DNA of 42,115 nt from Candidatus Enterococcus stercoripullorum (GTDB lineage Bacteria > Bacillota > Bacilli > Lactobacillales > Enterococcaceae): the NCBI GenBank assembly GCA_019120335.1, contig DWVH01000013.1, positions 1 through 42,115 of the forward strand. The letters run 5' to 3'. This document shows positions 17,591-25,113 of this stretch, one piece after another (the stretch's first letter is position 1; every line of letters starts with the position of its first letter). The notes beneath the pieces were generated by a model. That model saw only the letters and a program-made list of their open reading frames with translations, was not told the DNA's origin and did not search any database. The position numbers were made by a program, and so were the translations under genes.

Positions 17591-18022
17591 TTAAATCCCT
17601 CCCTCAAAATCTTCTTCTGAGTTATCATCTGTATCAAATAATGAACCAGCATCCATCACACCGTCTTTTGCTGTAGTAACTAATTTATCGACTAATTCAT
17701 CAAAAGATAGCATATTACGAGCAAAAGCTGCTTCGATCAACATAGCTAAATTCAATCCTGAAAGCACATTCATTTTCCCGTTGAATTCAGCCATCAATTC
17801 GGTGCTGACTTTAAATGGCGTACCACCTAATAAATCACTTAATACCAATACCTCCGATTGATCTACTAACTCAGCTGCAATCTTTTCTTTCACAGTTTGC
17901 GCAGACATACCTTCTGAAAAATCGATGACTGCCACTTCTTCTTGTTTTCCTGCAATCAATTCCAAAGCACTAGCTGCTCCTGTAGCAAAATGACCGTGAG
18001 CAACAACGACTAATTTAATCAC
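17591..18022 (-). CDS. Mannose-family PTS EIIA component, glycosaminoglycan operon
   Basis: A 143-residue phosphocarrier, MIKLVVVAHGHFATG, with active His9; VLVLSDLLGGTPFKVSTELM follows the family pattern. The C-terminus is acidic (DTDDNSEEDFEGG). The start is GTG at 18020-18022, behind AGGAAGAG. It is the first gene of the operon IIA-ugl-IIB-IIC-IID-yajC-(repeat)-DUF2264-regR and lies behind a clear promoter with a RegR-like operator. Confidence 0.93.
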   Translation of the reverse strand: MIKLVVVAHGHFATGAASALELIAGKQEEVAVIDFSEGMSAQTVKEKIAAELVDQSEVLVLSDLLGGTPFKVSTELMAEFNGKMNVLSGLNLAMLIEAAFARNMLSFDELVDKLVTTAKDGVMDAGSLFDTDDNSEEDFEGGI

Positions 18023-18045
18023 TTTATCTCTTCCTTTCTTTGTAT

Positions 18046-18112
18046 GTTTACCGGTTTATCTCTTCCTTGATTAAACTATACCATTTCATATACCAATTGT
18101 AAAGCGTTTTCT
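18046..18112 (-). promoter_or_regulatory. Promoter of the glycosaminoglycan PTS operon with RegR-like and CcpA-like sites
   Basis: On the minus strand there is a -35 TTTACA (18098-18103), a 17-bp spacer and a -10 TATAGT (18075-18080). A cre-like sequence, GAAAACGCTTTACA, overlaps the -35 (18098-18111). The palindrome ATAAACCGGTAAAC (18046-18059) lies just after the expected start point, the classical place for a repressor roadblock. Confidence 0.65.
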
Positions 18113-18227
18113 AGTATTTTTTTAATTTTTTTGTTGTCTTTAATTTTAGTATATATCACTATTTATCAATAAATTATATAATCGAATGTATAATATTTCA
18201 GTTATAAAAACATAAATCAATAGAGCT

Positions 18228-18291
18228 TGGCACACAAGGGCTATATTTCCTTATAAATACCAAACTCTACAAAAATTGAAAATCGGTTTAC
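18228..18291 (-). promoter_or_regulatory. kduD downstream region: distal RegR-like site and weak hairpin
   Basis: GTAAACCGATTTTC (minus strand, 18278-18291) differs by one base from the kduI operator and lies about 180 bp upstream of the PTS promoter, so it could be an auxiliary looping site. A 9-bp hairpin, AGAGTTTGG/CCAAGCTCT (arms about 18222-18230 and 18260-18268), has no good T-run, so termination after kduD is uncertain. I see nothing else between 18113 and 18305. Confidence 0.35.
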
Positions 18292-18305
18292 TTTACGATA
18301 TTATT

Positions 18306-19109
18306 TTATGGCTGTTTACCAATATAAGCTAAGATACCGCCATCAACATATAAAATATGTCCGTTGACAAAATCAGAAGCTTCAGATGCTAAGAATACTG
18401 CAGGGCCAGCTAAATCATCTGGGGTCCCCCAACGTGCAGCAGGCGTGCGACCAACGATAAATTGATCAAATGGGTGACGTTCCCCATTTTCTTGTAATTC
18501 ACGTAATGGTGCAGTTTGTGGCGTAGCAATATAACCAGGTCCAATCCCGTTACATTGGATATTGTATTGGCCATATTCAGATGCAATATTTTTCGTTAAC
18601 ATCTTCAATCCGCCCTTAGCAGCTGCATAAGCACTCACTGTTTCACGACCTAATTCACTCATCATTGAACAAATGTTGATAATCTTACCCGCACCTTTTT
18701 CAATCATATCAGGAATTACTGCTTTTGATACGATAAATGGTGCATTTAGGTCAACGTCGATTACTTGACGGAAATCTTTAGCTTCCATTTCTACCATCGG
18801 GATACGCTTAATAATACCCGCATTGTTTACTAAGATGTCAATCACACCGACTTCTTCTTTAATTTGAGCAACCATTTTCTTAACAGCTTCTTCATCAGTT
18901 ACATCGCAGACATAACCATGAGCTTTAATCCCTTCTTTTTCATAGTTAGCTAAGCCTTGATCCACTGATTTTTGATCCAAGTTGTTAAACACAATTGTTG
19001 CTCCAGCTTTAGCTAATGATTTGGCAATTTCAAAACCAATTCCATATACAGCACCTGTTACTAAAGCCACTTTACCATCTAAGCGGAATTTATCCATTTC
19101 AAAACTCAT
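18306..19109 (-). CDS. kduD: 2-deoxy-D-gluconate / 2-dehydro-3-deoxy-D-gluconate 5-dehydrogenase (KduD)
   Basis: A 267-residue short-chain dehydrogenase. The nucleotide motif VALVTGAVYGIGFEIAKSLA begins near residue 14, NNAGII lies near 93, and the catalytic pattern is SAYAAAKGG with an upstream Ser in INICSMMSELG. It reduces 2,5-diketo-3-deoxygluconate (from KduI) to 2-keto-3-deoxygluconate in the cytoplasm. It lies 34 bp after kduI and shares its promoter. Confidence 0.92.
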   Translation of the reverse strand: MSFEMDKFRLDGKVALVTGAVYGIGFEIAKSLAKAGATIVFNNLDQKSVDQGLANYEKEGIKAHGYVCDVTDEEAVKKMVAQIKEEVGVIDILVNNAGIIKRIPMVEMEAKDFRQVIDVDLNAPFIVSKAVIPDMIEKGAGKIINICSMMSELGRETVSAYAAAKGGLKMLTKNIASEYGQYNIQCNGIGPGYIATPQTAPLRELQENGERHPFDQFIVGRTPAARWGTPDDLAGPAVFLASEASDFVNGHILYVDGGILAYIGKQP

Positions 19110-19143
19110 TTTATCTCTTCCTTTCTTTTTCCTAATTAAATAA

Positions 19144-19983
19144 TTATCTCAAATCGTCCATTGCGACCATATCCATATCTGTATAAGTGATGTTTTCGCC
19201 ACACATTGCCCAAATGAATGAATAATTACTTGTACCTACACCTGAGTGAATCGACCAACTTGGCGAGATAGTTGCTTGTTCATTCCCCATTACTAAGTGT
19301 TTGGTTTCATCTGGTTTACCCATCATATGGAACACTTTTGTATCAGCTTCCATATCAAAGTAGACATAAGCTTCCATCCGACGTTCATGTGTATGGCATG
19401 GCATAGTATTCCAAGCGCTACCTGGTTCTAAGATGGTGTAACCCATTTGTAATTGACAGCTTTGGCAAACATTTGGATGAACATATTGGTAAATTTTACG
19501 TTCATTCAATGTTAATTTTTCCCCAGTTTCTAATGGTTTAATTTGATCAATACTAATTTTTACATTTGGATAAGTATGATGCGCAGGCACTGAGCTGACA
19601 TAGAATTTTGCAGGATTACTTGCATCTTGAGACTCAAACTTCACTTCTTTAGTGCCCATACCGATATAGTAACCATCTTGTTTTTTCATTTCTTCTTTTT
19701 GACCATTAATCGTGATAAAACCAGGACCACCAATATTAATGACACCTAATTCGCGACGTTCTAAAAAGAAGTCTACACCTAGCTCAGTAGATAAGACGAT
19801 TTCTAGTGGTTCTGTAGTCGGTGTTACGCCTCCAAAAATCATACGGTCATTGTGTGTATAAGTTAACCGAATATCTCCAGGAACAAAAACTTCTTCAACT
19901 AAAAACTCCTTACGTAACTGTTCTGTTGAATAATGACGGATATCTTCTGGTGCGTGTGCATAACGCGTTTCCATCTTTTGCAT
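19144..19983 (-). CDS. kduI: 5-keto-4-deoxyuronate isomerase (KduI)
   Basis: A 279-residue cupin-type metal enzyme that converts 5-keto-4-deoxyuronate to 2,5-diketo-3-deoxygluconate. The metal-binding part is PCHTHERRMEAYVYFDME (about residues 195-212), where two His and a Glu are the expected ligands. The segment PSWSIHSGVGTSNYSFIWAM holds the further His. The ATG at 19983 follows AGGAGG by 9 nt; the internal ATG at 19974 is less likely. It is the first gene of the kduI-kduD operon. Confidence 0.95.
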   Translation of the reverse strand: MQKMETRYAHAPEDIRHYSTEQLRKEFLVEEVFVPGDIRLTYTHNDRMIFGGVTPTTEPLEIVLSTELGVDFFLERRELGVINIGGPGFITINGQKEEMKKQDGYYIGMGTKEVKFESQDASNPAKFYVSSVPAHHTYPNVKISIDQIKPLETGEKLTLNERKIYQYVHPNVCQSCQLQMGYTILEPGSAWNTMPCHTHERRMEAYVYFDMEADTKVFHMMGKPDETKHLVMGNEQATISPSWSIHSGVGTSNYSFIWAMCGENITYTDMDMVAMDDLR

Positions 19984-20051
19984 TTCTCTTTTCCTCCTTC
20001 ATTTATTTCCTATAAAGAAAACATATTTACATTTAAGAAATTTACAACTTT

Positions 20052-20106
20052 ATTATACATAAGTAAACCGGTTTTGAAAAGGCTTTTTCACAAATATTAT
20101 CGGTTT
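20052..20106 (-). promoter_or_regulatory. kduI promoter with RegR-like operators
   Basis: On the minus strand the -10 is TATAAT (20052-20057) and the -35 TTTTCA (20075-20080), 17 bp apart. The near-palindrome GTAAACCGGTTTTG (20063-20076) fills the spacer. A second half-like site, TAAACCGATAA, lies at about 20096-20106, overlapping the kdgK stop codon. Confidence 0.6.
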
Positions 20107-21092
20107 ATTTTACTAGAATCATTTTCAAGATAGGCTTGCACTTCTGCTAACGTAAATTGATTGCAGTCGCCATAGACCATATGTTTTAATGCCGAAGCTG
20201 CTGTTGCAAAATCTACTATCGCTTGAGGTTCATACTCACTAAGTAAACCATGGAGAATACCTGCTGAATAAGCATCCCCACCACCTACACGATCAACAAT
20301 ATCAGGAATATCTATCACTTTAGATTCATAATATTCATTTTGATAATAAAGTGTTCCTTGTAACTGATTATGGTTAGCAGAAAAAATAGTTCTATTGGTC
20401 GAATAAATCACCTGAATATTTGGATAAAGTTTTTGCATTTCTTGATAACATTGTTCAAGAGGTAAAAGTTCCGCATGCTTAATACCAAGTAAATATTGAG
20501 CATCCAGACGACCAGCAGATAAGTAATCCACATAAGGTAAAATTTGCTTTAATGCCTCTGCTGCTTGGACTTGACTCCAAAGTTTACCTCTAAAATTGAT
20601 ATCAAAACTAATTTTAATCCCTCTAGAATTTGCCTCTTGCATCAATTTGATTAACAACTCTAACCAAGCAGGACTTAAAGCTGGTGTAATTCCGGATAAA
20701 TGGAATAAATCAATACCTGTAAACAAATCCATTCTTTCCCATTCATTTGCTGTCATCTGAGAAAAACTTGAAAAGGCACGATCATAAATGACATTGGCCG
20801 CTTTAATGCCGACACCTTGCTCTAAAAAATAAGTTCCTAAGCGCTGACCGCCATAAAGTAAAAAATCAGTATGAACGCCGAAATGATTCAAATGACGTTT
20901 AACTGCTAAACCTAACGCATTATCAGGTACTTTACTGGCAAAATATGCTTGGTGTCCAAAATTCGCTAAACTAATTGCCACATTGGCTTCTCCACCACCA
21001 TAATGAGCAAGCAAGTTATCTGTATAGGCTAACCGATTTTCTTTTGTCGAAAGCCTTAGCATAATTTCTCCTAAAGTAAGTACTTCTGCCAT
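20097..21092 (-). CDS. kdgK: 2-dehydro-3-deoxygluconokinase (KDG kinase), PfkB family
   Basis: A 331-residue sugar kinase that makes 2-keto-3-deoxy-6-phosphogluconate. It has the N-terminal PfkB signature AHYGGGEANVAISLANFGH (about residues 31-49), FDINFRGKLW, and the C-terminal ATP/catalytic motif DRVGGGDAYSAGILHGLL with its catalytic Asp. The frame also allows an ATG at 21098, but GAGGG lies too close to it. The ATG at 21092 has normal spacing and starts 2 nt after the kdgA stop. It is the second gene of the kdgA-kdgK operon. Confidence 0.93.
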   Translation of the reverse strand: MAEVLTLGEIMLRLSTKENRLAYTDNLLAHYGGGEANVAISLANFGHQAYFASKVPDNALGLAVKRHLNHFGVHTDFLLYGGQRLGTYFLEQGVGIKAANVIYDRAFSSFSQMTANEWERMDLFTGIDLFHLSGITPALSPAWLELLIKLMQEANSRGIKISFDINFRGKLWSQVQAAEALKQILPYVDYLSAGRLDAQYLLGIKHAELLPLEQCYQEMQKLYPNIQVIYSTNRTIFSANHNQLQGTLYYQNEYYESKVIDIPDIVDRVGGGDAYSAGILHGLLSEYEPQAIVDFATAASALKHMVYGDCNQFTLAEVQAYLENDSSKINR

Positions 21093-21094
21093 AA

Positions 21095-21742
21095 TCATCC
21101 CTCGCGTATTTCTTGTAATTTAGCCATATATTGCTCTGCTACTTTGGTAATTGCAGGATAGTCTTCATTTTTTAAAGGTGCCAATAGATTCCCACCAACT
21201 CCAACAGCAACTACGCCTGCTTTGAACCATTCAGCCATATTTTCTAAGCTCACACCACCAGTTGGCATGATGTTCAGTTGTGGCAATGGTGCTTTGAATG
21301 CGCCCACAATCTTCGGACCAAAAGCAGAACCTGGGAACAATTTAACAATATCTGCACCAGCTTTTAAGGCTTCCTTCATTTCATTAATCGTCATACATCC
21401 CGGTAAGTAAGGAATTTGATATAGGTTGCAAATCTTCGCGGTCTCTATGTCAAAACAAGGACTAACAATAAATTCTGCACCTGCCATTATCGCTAAACGA
21501 GCAGTCGTAGCATCAAGAACCGTGCCAGCACCGATTACTACTTCTTCATCATCTACATACTTTTCAGCTAAAGTACGGATAGCTTCTTGCGCATTTGGTA
21601 CTGTAAAAGTTAATTCAATCCCTTTCATCCCCCCAGCAACAATTGCTTCACTTGCTTTGATTGCTTGCTGTGCTGAATCACCGCGAACCACTGCAATGAC
21701 ACCACAATTAGCCAGTTTTTTTAGAATATCCACACGTTTCAT
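21095..21742 (-). CDS. kdgA: KDPG/KHG aldolase
   Basis: A 215-residue class I aldolase that splits 2-keto-3-deoxy-6-phosphogluconate into pyruvate and glyceraldehyde-3-phosphate. Visible active-site residues are Arg20 (VIAVVRGD), Glu43 (GIELTFTVP) and Schiff-base Lys134 (ADIVKLFPGSAFGP). GIMPTGGVSLENM-like phosphate binding (here NIMPTGGVSLENM) is also present. It has its own promoter and is the last step of the uronate branch. Confidence 0.94.
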   Translation of the reverse strand: MKRVDILKKLANCGVIAVVRGDSAQQAIKASEAIVAGGMKGIELTFTVPNAQEAIRTLAEKYVDDEEVVIGAGTVLDATTARLAIMAGAEFIVSPCFDIETAKICNLYQIPYLPGCMTINEMKEALKAGADIVKLFPGSAFGPKIVGAFKAPLPQLNIMPTGGVSLENMAEWFKAGVVAVGVGGNLLAPLKNEDYPAITKVAEQYMAKLQEIREG

Positions 21743-21760
21743 TTATATCCCTCTTTCTTA

Positions 21761-21804
21761 TTTAGAAATTATAATTTATTTTTTAGAAATACAAGTAGAG
21801 TATA
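21761..21804 (-). promoter_or_regulatory. kdgA promoter region with direct repeats (possible IclR-type operator)
   Basis: A -10 TATACT lies at 21799-21804 on the minus strand; the -35 is poor, which suggests activator dependence or weak basal activity. Two TTTAGAAAT repeats at 21761-21769 and 21782-21790 are 21 bp apart, two helical turns, and lie downstream of the -10. A related TTTAAGAAAT occurs before the iclR gene (22676) and before kduI (20034). Confidence 0.35.
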
Positions 21805-21851
21805 ACGCAAAATCAACATATTTGAAAGGGGTTTTATTAAATAATTTTTAG

Positions 21852-21896
21852 CATAAAAAATGAAGATTCAGTTCCAAAACTAAACCTTCATTTTAA
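21852..21896 (-). terminator. Terminator of the IclR regulator gene
   Basis: Stem AAAATGAAG/CTTCATTTT (arms 21886-21894 and 21857-21865), followed by TTTTTT-rich sequence on the minus strand, 10 nt after the stop. Confidence 0.75.
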
Positions 21897-21904
21897 TATG
21901 TACA

Positions 21905-22660
21905 TCATTTTAATTCTTTTTCAATGGCGGTCTTGGCTTCTAAAATTGCTTGGATTACCTTTTCTTCGTATCTTTTTGTTAAGCGGAATTTTGGCAAACT
22001 GATACTCATCGCACCTACTATCTGGCTGTTGTTCATCAATGCTGTACCTACACAAAAAATGTCCTTTTCCATTTCCTCATTATCAAAGGCAATCCCACTC
22101 GTTTTAATTTCCGACAATTCCTGTTTTAATTTTAATGAGTTTGTAATTGTATTTACTGTAAATGGCTTTAATTCATGTGATTCTAAATAACTATCCACTT
22201 CAGATTTGCTCATCATTGCCAACACTGCCTTACCCATTGCGGAGCTATATAGTGGGCGACTAATCCCAACTTTTGACGACATACGAATCGACTGAAATTT
22301 CGGCTCTAACTTATTGACGTAATATATTTCAGAATCACTTAACACACCTAAATGAATCGTCTCATCAATTTTTTCTTGTAGTTTTTCCAAGTGTGGCAAA
22401 CTTTGCTCAATCAGATCAATTTGTTCAATATTTTGATTAGCATAACGCACCAATTTTGCTCCTAATTGGTAGGTTTTCTCTTCACTTTTTTTGACATAAC
22501 CAATCAAATTTAAAGTATCTAGGATTTTTAAAGTTGTGGACACGGTCATTTGACATTGGTGCGCGATTTCTTGCAATCCAATATGCGGATTTTCGGCAAT
22601 ACAGTCAATAATTTTTGCCGCCTTAATCAAGACCGTTCCATAAGGTTTCGTTTGTTCCAT
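21905..22660 (-). CDS. IclR-family regulator (KdgR-like)
   Basis: A 251-residue regulator. The N-terminal winged helix-turn-helix spans about residues 8-65 (AAKIIDCIAENPHIGLQEIA and MTVSTTLKILDTLNLIGYV). The IclR effector domain spans about 75-250 (IDETIHLGVLSDSEIYYVNK, SRPLYSSAMGKAVLAMMSK, GTALMNNSQIVGAMSISLPK). The frame is open 16 codons further upstream, but the ATG at 22660 has a GGTGAG site and gives the usual length. KdgR-type IclR proteins sense KDG and control kdg/kdu genes, so the divergent control of kdgA-kdgK by this gene is a fair inference. Confidence 0.88.
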   Translation of the reverse strand: MEQTKPYGTVLIKAAKIIDCIAENPHIGLQEIAHQCQMTVSTTLKILDTLNLIGYVKKSEEKTYQLGAKLVRYANQNIEQIDLIEQSLPHLEKLQEKIDETIHLGVLSDSEIYYVNKLEPKFQSIRMSSKVGISRPLYSSAMGKAVLAMMSKSEVDSYLESHELKPFTVNTITNSLKLKQELSEIKTSGIAFDNEEMEKDIFCVGTALMNNSQIVGAMSISLPKFRLTKRYEEKVIQAILEAKTAIEKELK

Positions 22661-22729
22661 TCTCTCACCTTTCCATTTAAGAAATCTTTTTTCTTTATCA
22701 TAAAACAAACAATTAAACGAATCAAGCGT

Positions 22730-22757
22730 AAAAAAGGACTCGGATAAACCGAGTCCT
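22730..22757 (-). terminator. Terminator of the putative small RNA
   Basis: A 10-bp GC-rich stem, AGGACTCGGT(TTA)TCCGAGTCCT-like (22735-22757), followed by TTTTTT on the minus strand. It lies upstream of iclR, so it must end a separate transcript. Confidence 0.85.
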
Positions 22758-23085
22758 AATTAGAAGGCCGAGCTGAGATGATTGGTAGCAAAGTCCTTGC
22801 TTTCTACAAACTGTTGTTTCATTTACAATCTCTACACTAAAATTATTCGGGCACTAATAAATTTTATCACTACGTACCTCTTACTCTACATTGCAAGTTG
22901 ACTTTGCATACACTTTAGGTGAATCTTGCAGATTTAACAAATTTTGTTGCTCTTGCTACTACTTTCTCTTTTATTTTTTTGTTTCATGCGCGCTATATAG
23001 TCGACGCCATTTCCATTATTAGTAGTAAATCTTGGGTGTTTTATTGATTATTTACTTTTATCTCTCAGCTTCTTTCCTCCCTTAC
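22733..23085 (-). ncRNA. Putative structured small RNA, about 350 nt, CcpA-type promoter
   Basis: A complete transcription unit with no convincing reading frame. The promoter lies at 23092-23120 and a strong terminator at 22730-22757. The predicted ends pair: AGCTGAGA near the 5' end (plus-strand positions 23063-23070) with TCTCAGCT (22771-22778), extended by GAT/ATC across a bulge. This gives a closing helix around about 280 nt. Internal hairpins include GTAG..GCAA/TTGC..TAC just before the closing strand. It does not show tmRNA, RNase P, SRP or T-box signatures that I can recognise. The longest peptide in it (17 codons from an ATG) lacks a ribosome site. Confidence 0.5.
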
Positions 23086-23091
23086 AATGAT

Positions 23092-23120
23092 AGTATAGCA
23101 CTGATTGTAACCGTTTGCAA
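23092..23120 (-). promoter_or_regulatory. Small-RNA promoter with near-consensus cre site
   Basis: On the minus strand there is a -35 TTGCAA (23115-23120), a 17-bp spacer and a -10 TATACT (23092-23097). TGCAAACGGTTACA (23106-23119) matches the CcpA cre consensus TGWAANCGNTNWCA at 13 of 14 positions and overlaps the -35. Confidence 0.7.
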
Positions 23121-23192
23121 CTAAAAAGTATGAATAACTTCGGTATTTTTTGAAAACTTTTTTTGCTATAATGTCCTTAAAGGAGTGATTTC

Positions 23193-23921
23193 ATGTCTCG
23201 TGCTGAACTAAAACTACAAGCGAAATATTTACTCAAAGGACGTTATACGCAAGCTATTTTAATCTGTCTCATTCCAACATTATTATCCATTGGTATTACC
23301 TATACTGTTTTTTTGGCTAGTACTGTTTACGCTATGATTCATTATAGCTTATTGCAAAATCGTTCTTTTGATTCTGTATTATCTTATTCTTTGGATTTTT
23401 CTGATTTACCTTCAAGTTGCTTTGTTGATTTAATCAGTTTTTATCTTTTAACTGCTATTTTTTGGACTTTTATCAATCTGAGTCGGGGAAAGAAAACACA
23501 AATCAGTCTTATCAACGATGGTTTTCAGACAATTTCTAGAAAGCATCTCATTCCTTTATTTTGCCTGTATATTTTAAGAGGAATTTTTCTTTTGGGATGG
23601 AGTTTACTACTAATCATACCGGGCATTATCAAAGGTTATGCCTACTCTCAGGCTGAATTTGTATATTATGATCTTTATGAAAAAACCGGAGAACGTCCTG
23701 ATTTACTTGAATGCCTGAAACGTAGCGAACAAATGATGAAAGGCCATAAGTTTGAATTTTTCATCTTAGATTTAAGTTTCATCGGCTGGCAAATTTTATG
23801 TTTGCTAACTTTAGGGCTTGGTTATTTATGGCTTAATCCATATATGTATATGACTAAAGCAGTCTTTTATAATGAGTTGGCAAAAAAAGAACTTCTTATT
23901 GAGCCAGCTGATTTCCATTAA
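23193..23921 (+). CDS. DUF975 family membrane protein
   Basis: A 242-residue integral membrane protein of the DUF975 family. The start is typical (MSRAELKLQAKYLLKGRYTQ), followed by about five hydrophobic segments (roughly residues 20-45, 75-92, 120-150, 185-205). The family stretch is IIPGIIKGYAYSQAEFVYYD, and the C-terminal part carries ECLKRSEQMMKGHKFEFFIL. Function is unknown. It is monocistronic and has an extended -10 (TGCTATAAT at about 23163) and AAGGAG before the ATG. Convergent with queA. Confidence 0.88.
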   Translation: MSRAELKLQAKYLLKGRYTQAILICLIPTLLSIGITYTVFLASTVYAMIHYSLLQNRSFDSVLSYSLDFSDLPSSCFVDLISFYLLTAIFWTFINLSRGKKTQISLINDGFQTISRKHLIPLFCLYILRGIFLLGWSLLLIIPGIIKGYAYSQAEFVYYDLYEKTGERPDLLECLKRSEQMMKGHKFEFFILDLSFIGWQILCLLTLGLGYLWLNPYMYMTKAVFYNELAKKELLIEPADFH

Positions 23922-23923
23922 AA

Positions 23924-23957
23924 AAGCGGGGAGGCAATAAAATGGCTTCCCCGTTTT
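23924..23957. terminator. Bidirectional terminator between DUF975 gene and queA
   Basis: Stem CGGGGAGGC/GCTTCCCCG (23926-23953) with A/T tracts on both sides, which serves both convergent genes. Confidence 0.85.
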
Positions 23958-23965
23958 ATATTGTC

Positions 23966-24997
23966 TTAAAATATGAACATTGCATCGCCAAATGAAAAGA
24001 AGCGATACTTTTCTTCAATAGCGTGTTGATAAGCTTCAAGCACTTGTTCACGACCTGCAAAAGCACTTACTAACATCACTAAGGTTGACTTAGGTAAATG
24101 GAAATTAGTAGAAAAAGCATCTACTACTTTGAACTCATAACCTGGTGTAATAAAGATATTAGTCCAACCACTGTCCGCTTGAATTTTCCCATCAAATTTG
24201 CTACCAATCGTTTCTAAAGTACGAATAGAAGTCGTCCCTACCGCAACAATCCTTCCCCCATTCGCCTTCACTTCATTGAGCGTCTGTGCAGCTTCAGGGC
24301 TTAGCGAATAAAACTCACTATGCATTTCATGTTCTGCAATATTATCCACACTCACTGGTCTAAAGGTCCCTAAACCAACATGAAGCGTCAAATAAACCAA
24401 TTTCACACCTTTAGCTTCGATTTTGGCTAATAAATCTTTAGTAAAGTGTAGCCCCGCAGTTGGTGCCGCTGCTGAGCCATTTTCCTTGGCATAAACTGTT
24501 TGATAACGATCAGGATCTTCTAAGCGTTCTTTGATATATGGAGGTAAAGGCATTTCTCCTAATGACTCCAATATTTCAAGAAAAATCCCATCATATTTGA
24601 AATCAATAATTCTACCACCATGATCTAATTCTTCTTTAACCACTGCCTTCAATCGGCCATCACCAAAAGAAATTTCTGTTCCGACTTTGGCACGTTTTGC
24701 TGGTTTAATTAAGACTTCCCACTCATCATTGACTGTATTGTTCAAAAGCAAAATTTCTAAGTGTGCGCCAGTTTCGACCTTTTCGCCATGTAAGCGAGCT
24801 GGTAATACTCGGCTATTATTCATTACCAAAGCATCGCCTGGATTCAGATAATCAATAATATCGTAAAAATGTTTATCAGTTAGTTCTCCTGTTTGACGAT
24901 TCATCACTAACAATCTAGAACTTGTCCGCTCCTTTAACGGGGTTTGTGCAATCAGTTCTTCAGGTAGATCAAAATCAAAATCTTCTGTTGTTAACAT
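23966..24997 (-). CDS. queA: S-adenosylmethionine:tRNA ribosyltransferase-isomerase
   Basis: A 343-residue enzyme that transfers and isomerises the ribosyl group of SAM onto preQ1 in tRNA to give epoxyqueuosine. Family motifs: [20 protein letters not shown] at the N-terminus, [14 protein letters not shown] (about residue 175), [14 protein letters not shown] and [20 protein letters not shown]. Full length. Functionally paired with tgt at 826-1971. Monocistronic, with a terminator on each side. Confidence 0.96.
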   Translation of the reverse strand: MLTTEDFDFDLPEELIAQTPLKERTSSRLLVMNRQTGELTDKHFYDIIDYLNPGDALVMNNSRVLPARLHGEKVETGAHLEILLLNNTVNDEWEVLIKPAKRAKVGTEISFGDGRLKAVVKEELDHGGRIIDFKYDGIFLEILESLGEMPLPPYIKERLEDPDRYQTVYAKENGSAAAPTAGLHFTKDLLAKIEAKGVKLVYLTLHVGLGTFRPVSVDNIAEHEMHSEFYSLSPEAAQTLNEVKANGGRIVAVGTTSIRTLETIGSKFDGKIQADSGWTNIFITPGYEFKVVDAFSTNFHLPKSTLVMLVSAFAGREQVLEAYQHAIEEKYRFFSFGDAMFIF

Positions 24998-25061
24998 ATT
25001 TTTCCTACTTTCTCATTCATTTAATCGCCCCATTATTGTACCACAAAATCCCATGAACACC

Positions 25062-25105
25062 AAAAACGACTAAATACATTTTTAAAATGCATTTAGCCGT
25101 TTTTT
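25062..25105. terminator. Bidirectional terminator upstream of queA
   Basis: Stem ACGACTAAATACATTTT/AAAATGCATTTAGCCGT (25065-25100) with one or two mismatches, with T-tracts in both directions. It separates yhgE plus the hairpin array from queA. Confidence 0.7.
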
Positions 25106-25113
25106 ATAAGCTA

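Noticed and set aside
20094-20108. Clear independent operator at the kdgK stop
   Set aside because: Only half of the palindrome is conserved and it overlaps coding sequence, so it is listed only as a weak companion of the 20063 site.
22885-23040. Short protein-like frame inside the 23-kb RNA (HPRFTTNNGNGVDY...)
   Set aside because: It begins right after a stop codon without an ATG, GTG or TTG; the only ATG gives 17 codons and lacks a ribosome site.
22733-23085. tmRNA, RNase P RNA or T-box leader
   Set aside because: No ALAA-type tag frame, no tRNA-like end, no RNase P core such as GAGGAAAGTCC, no T-box sequence, and no downstream gene that the terminator would control in the usual way.
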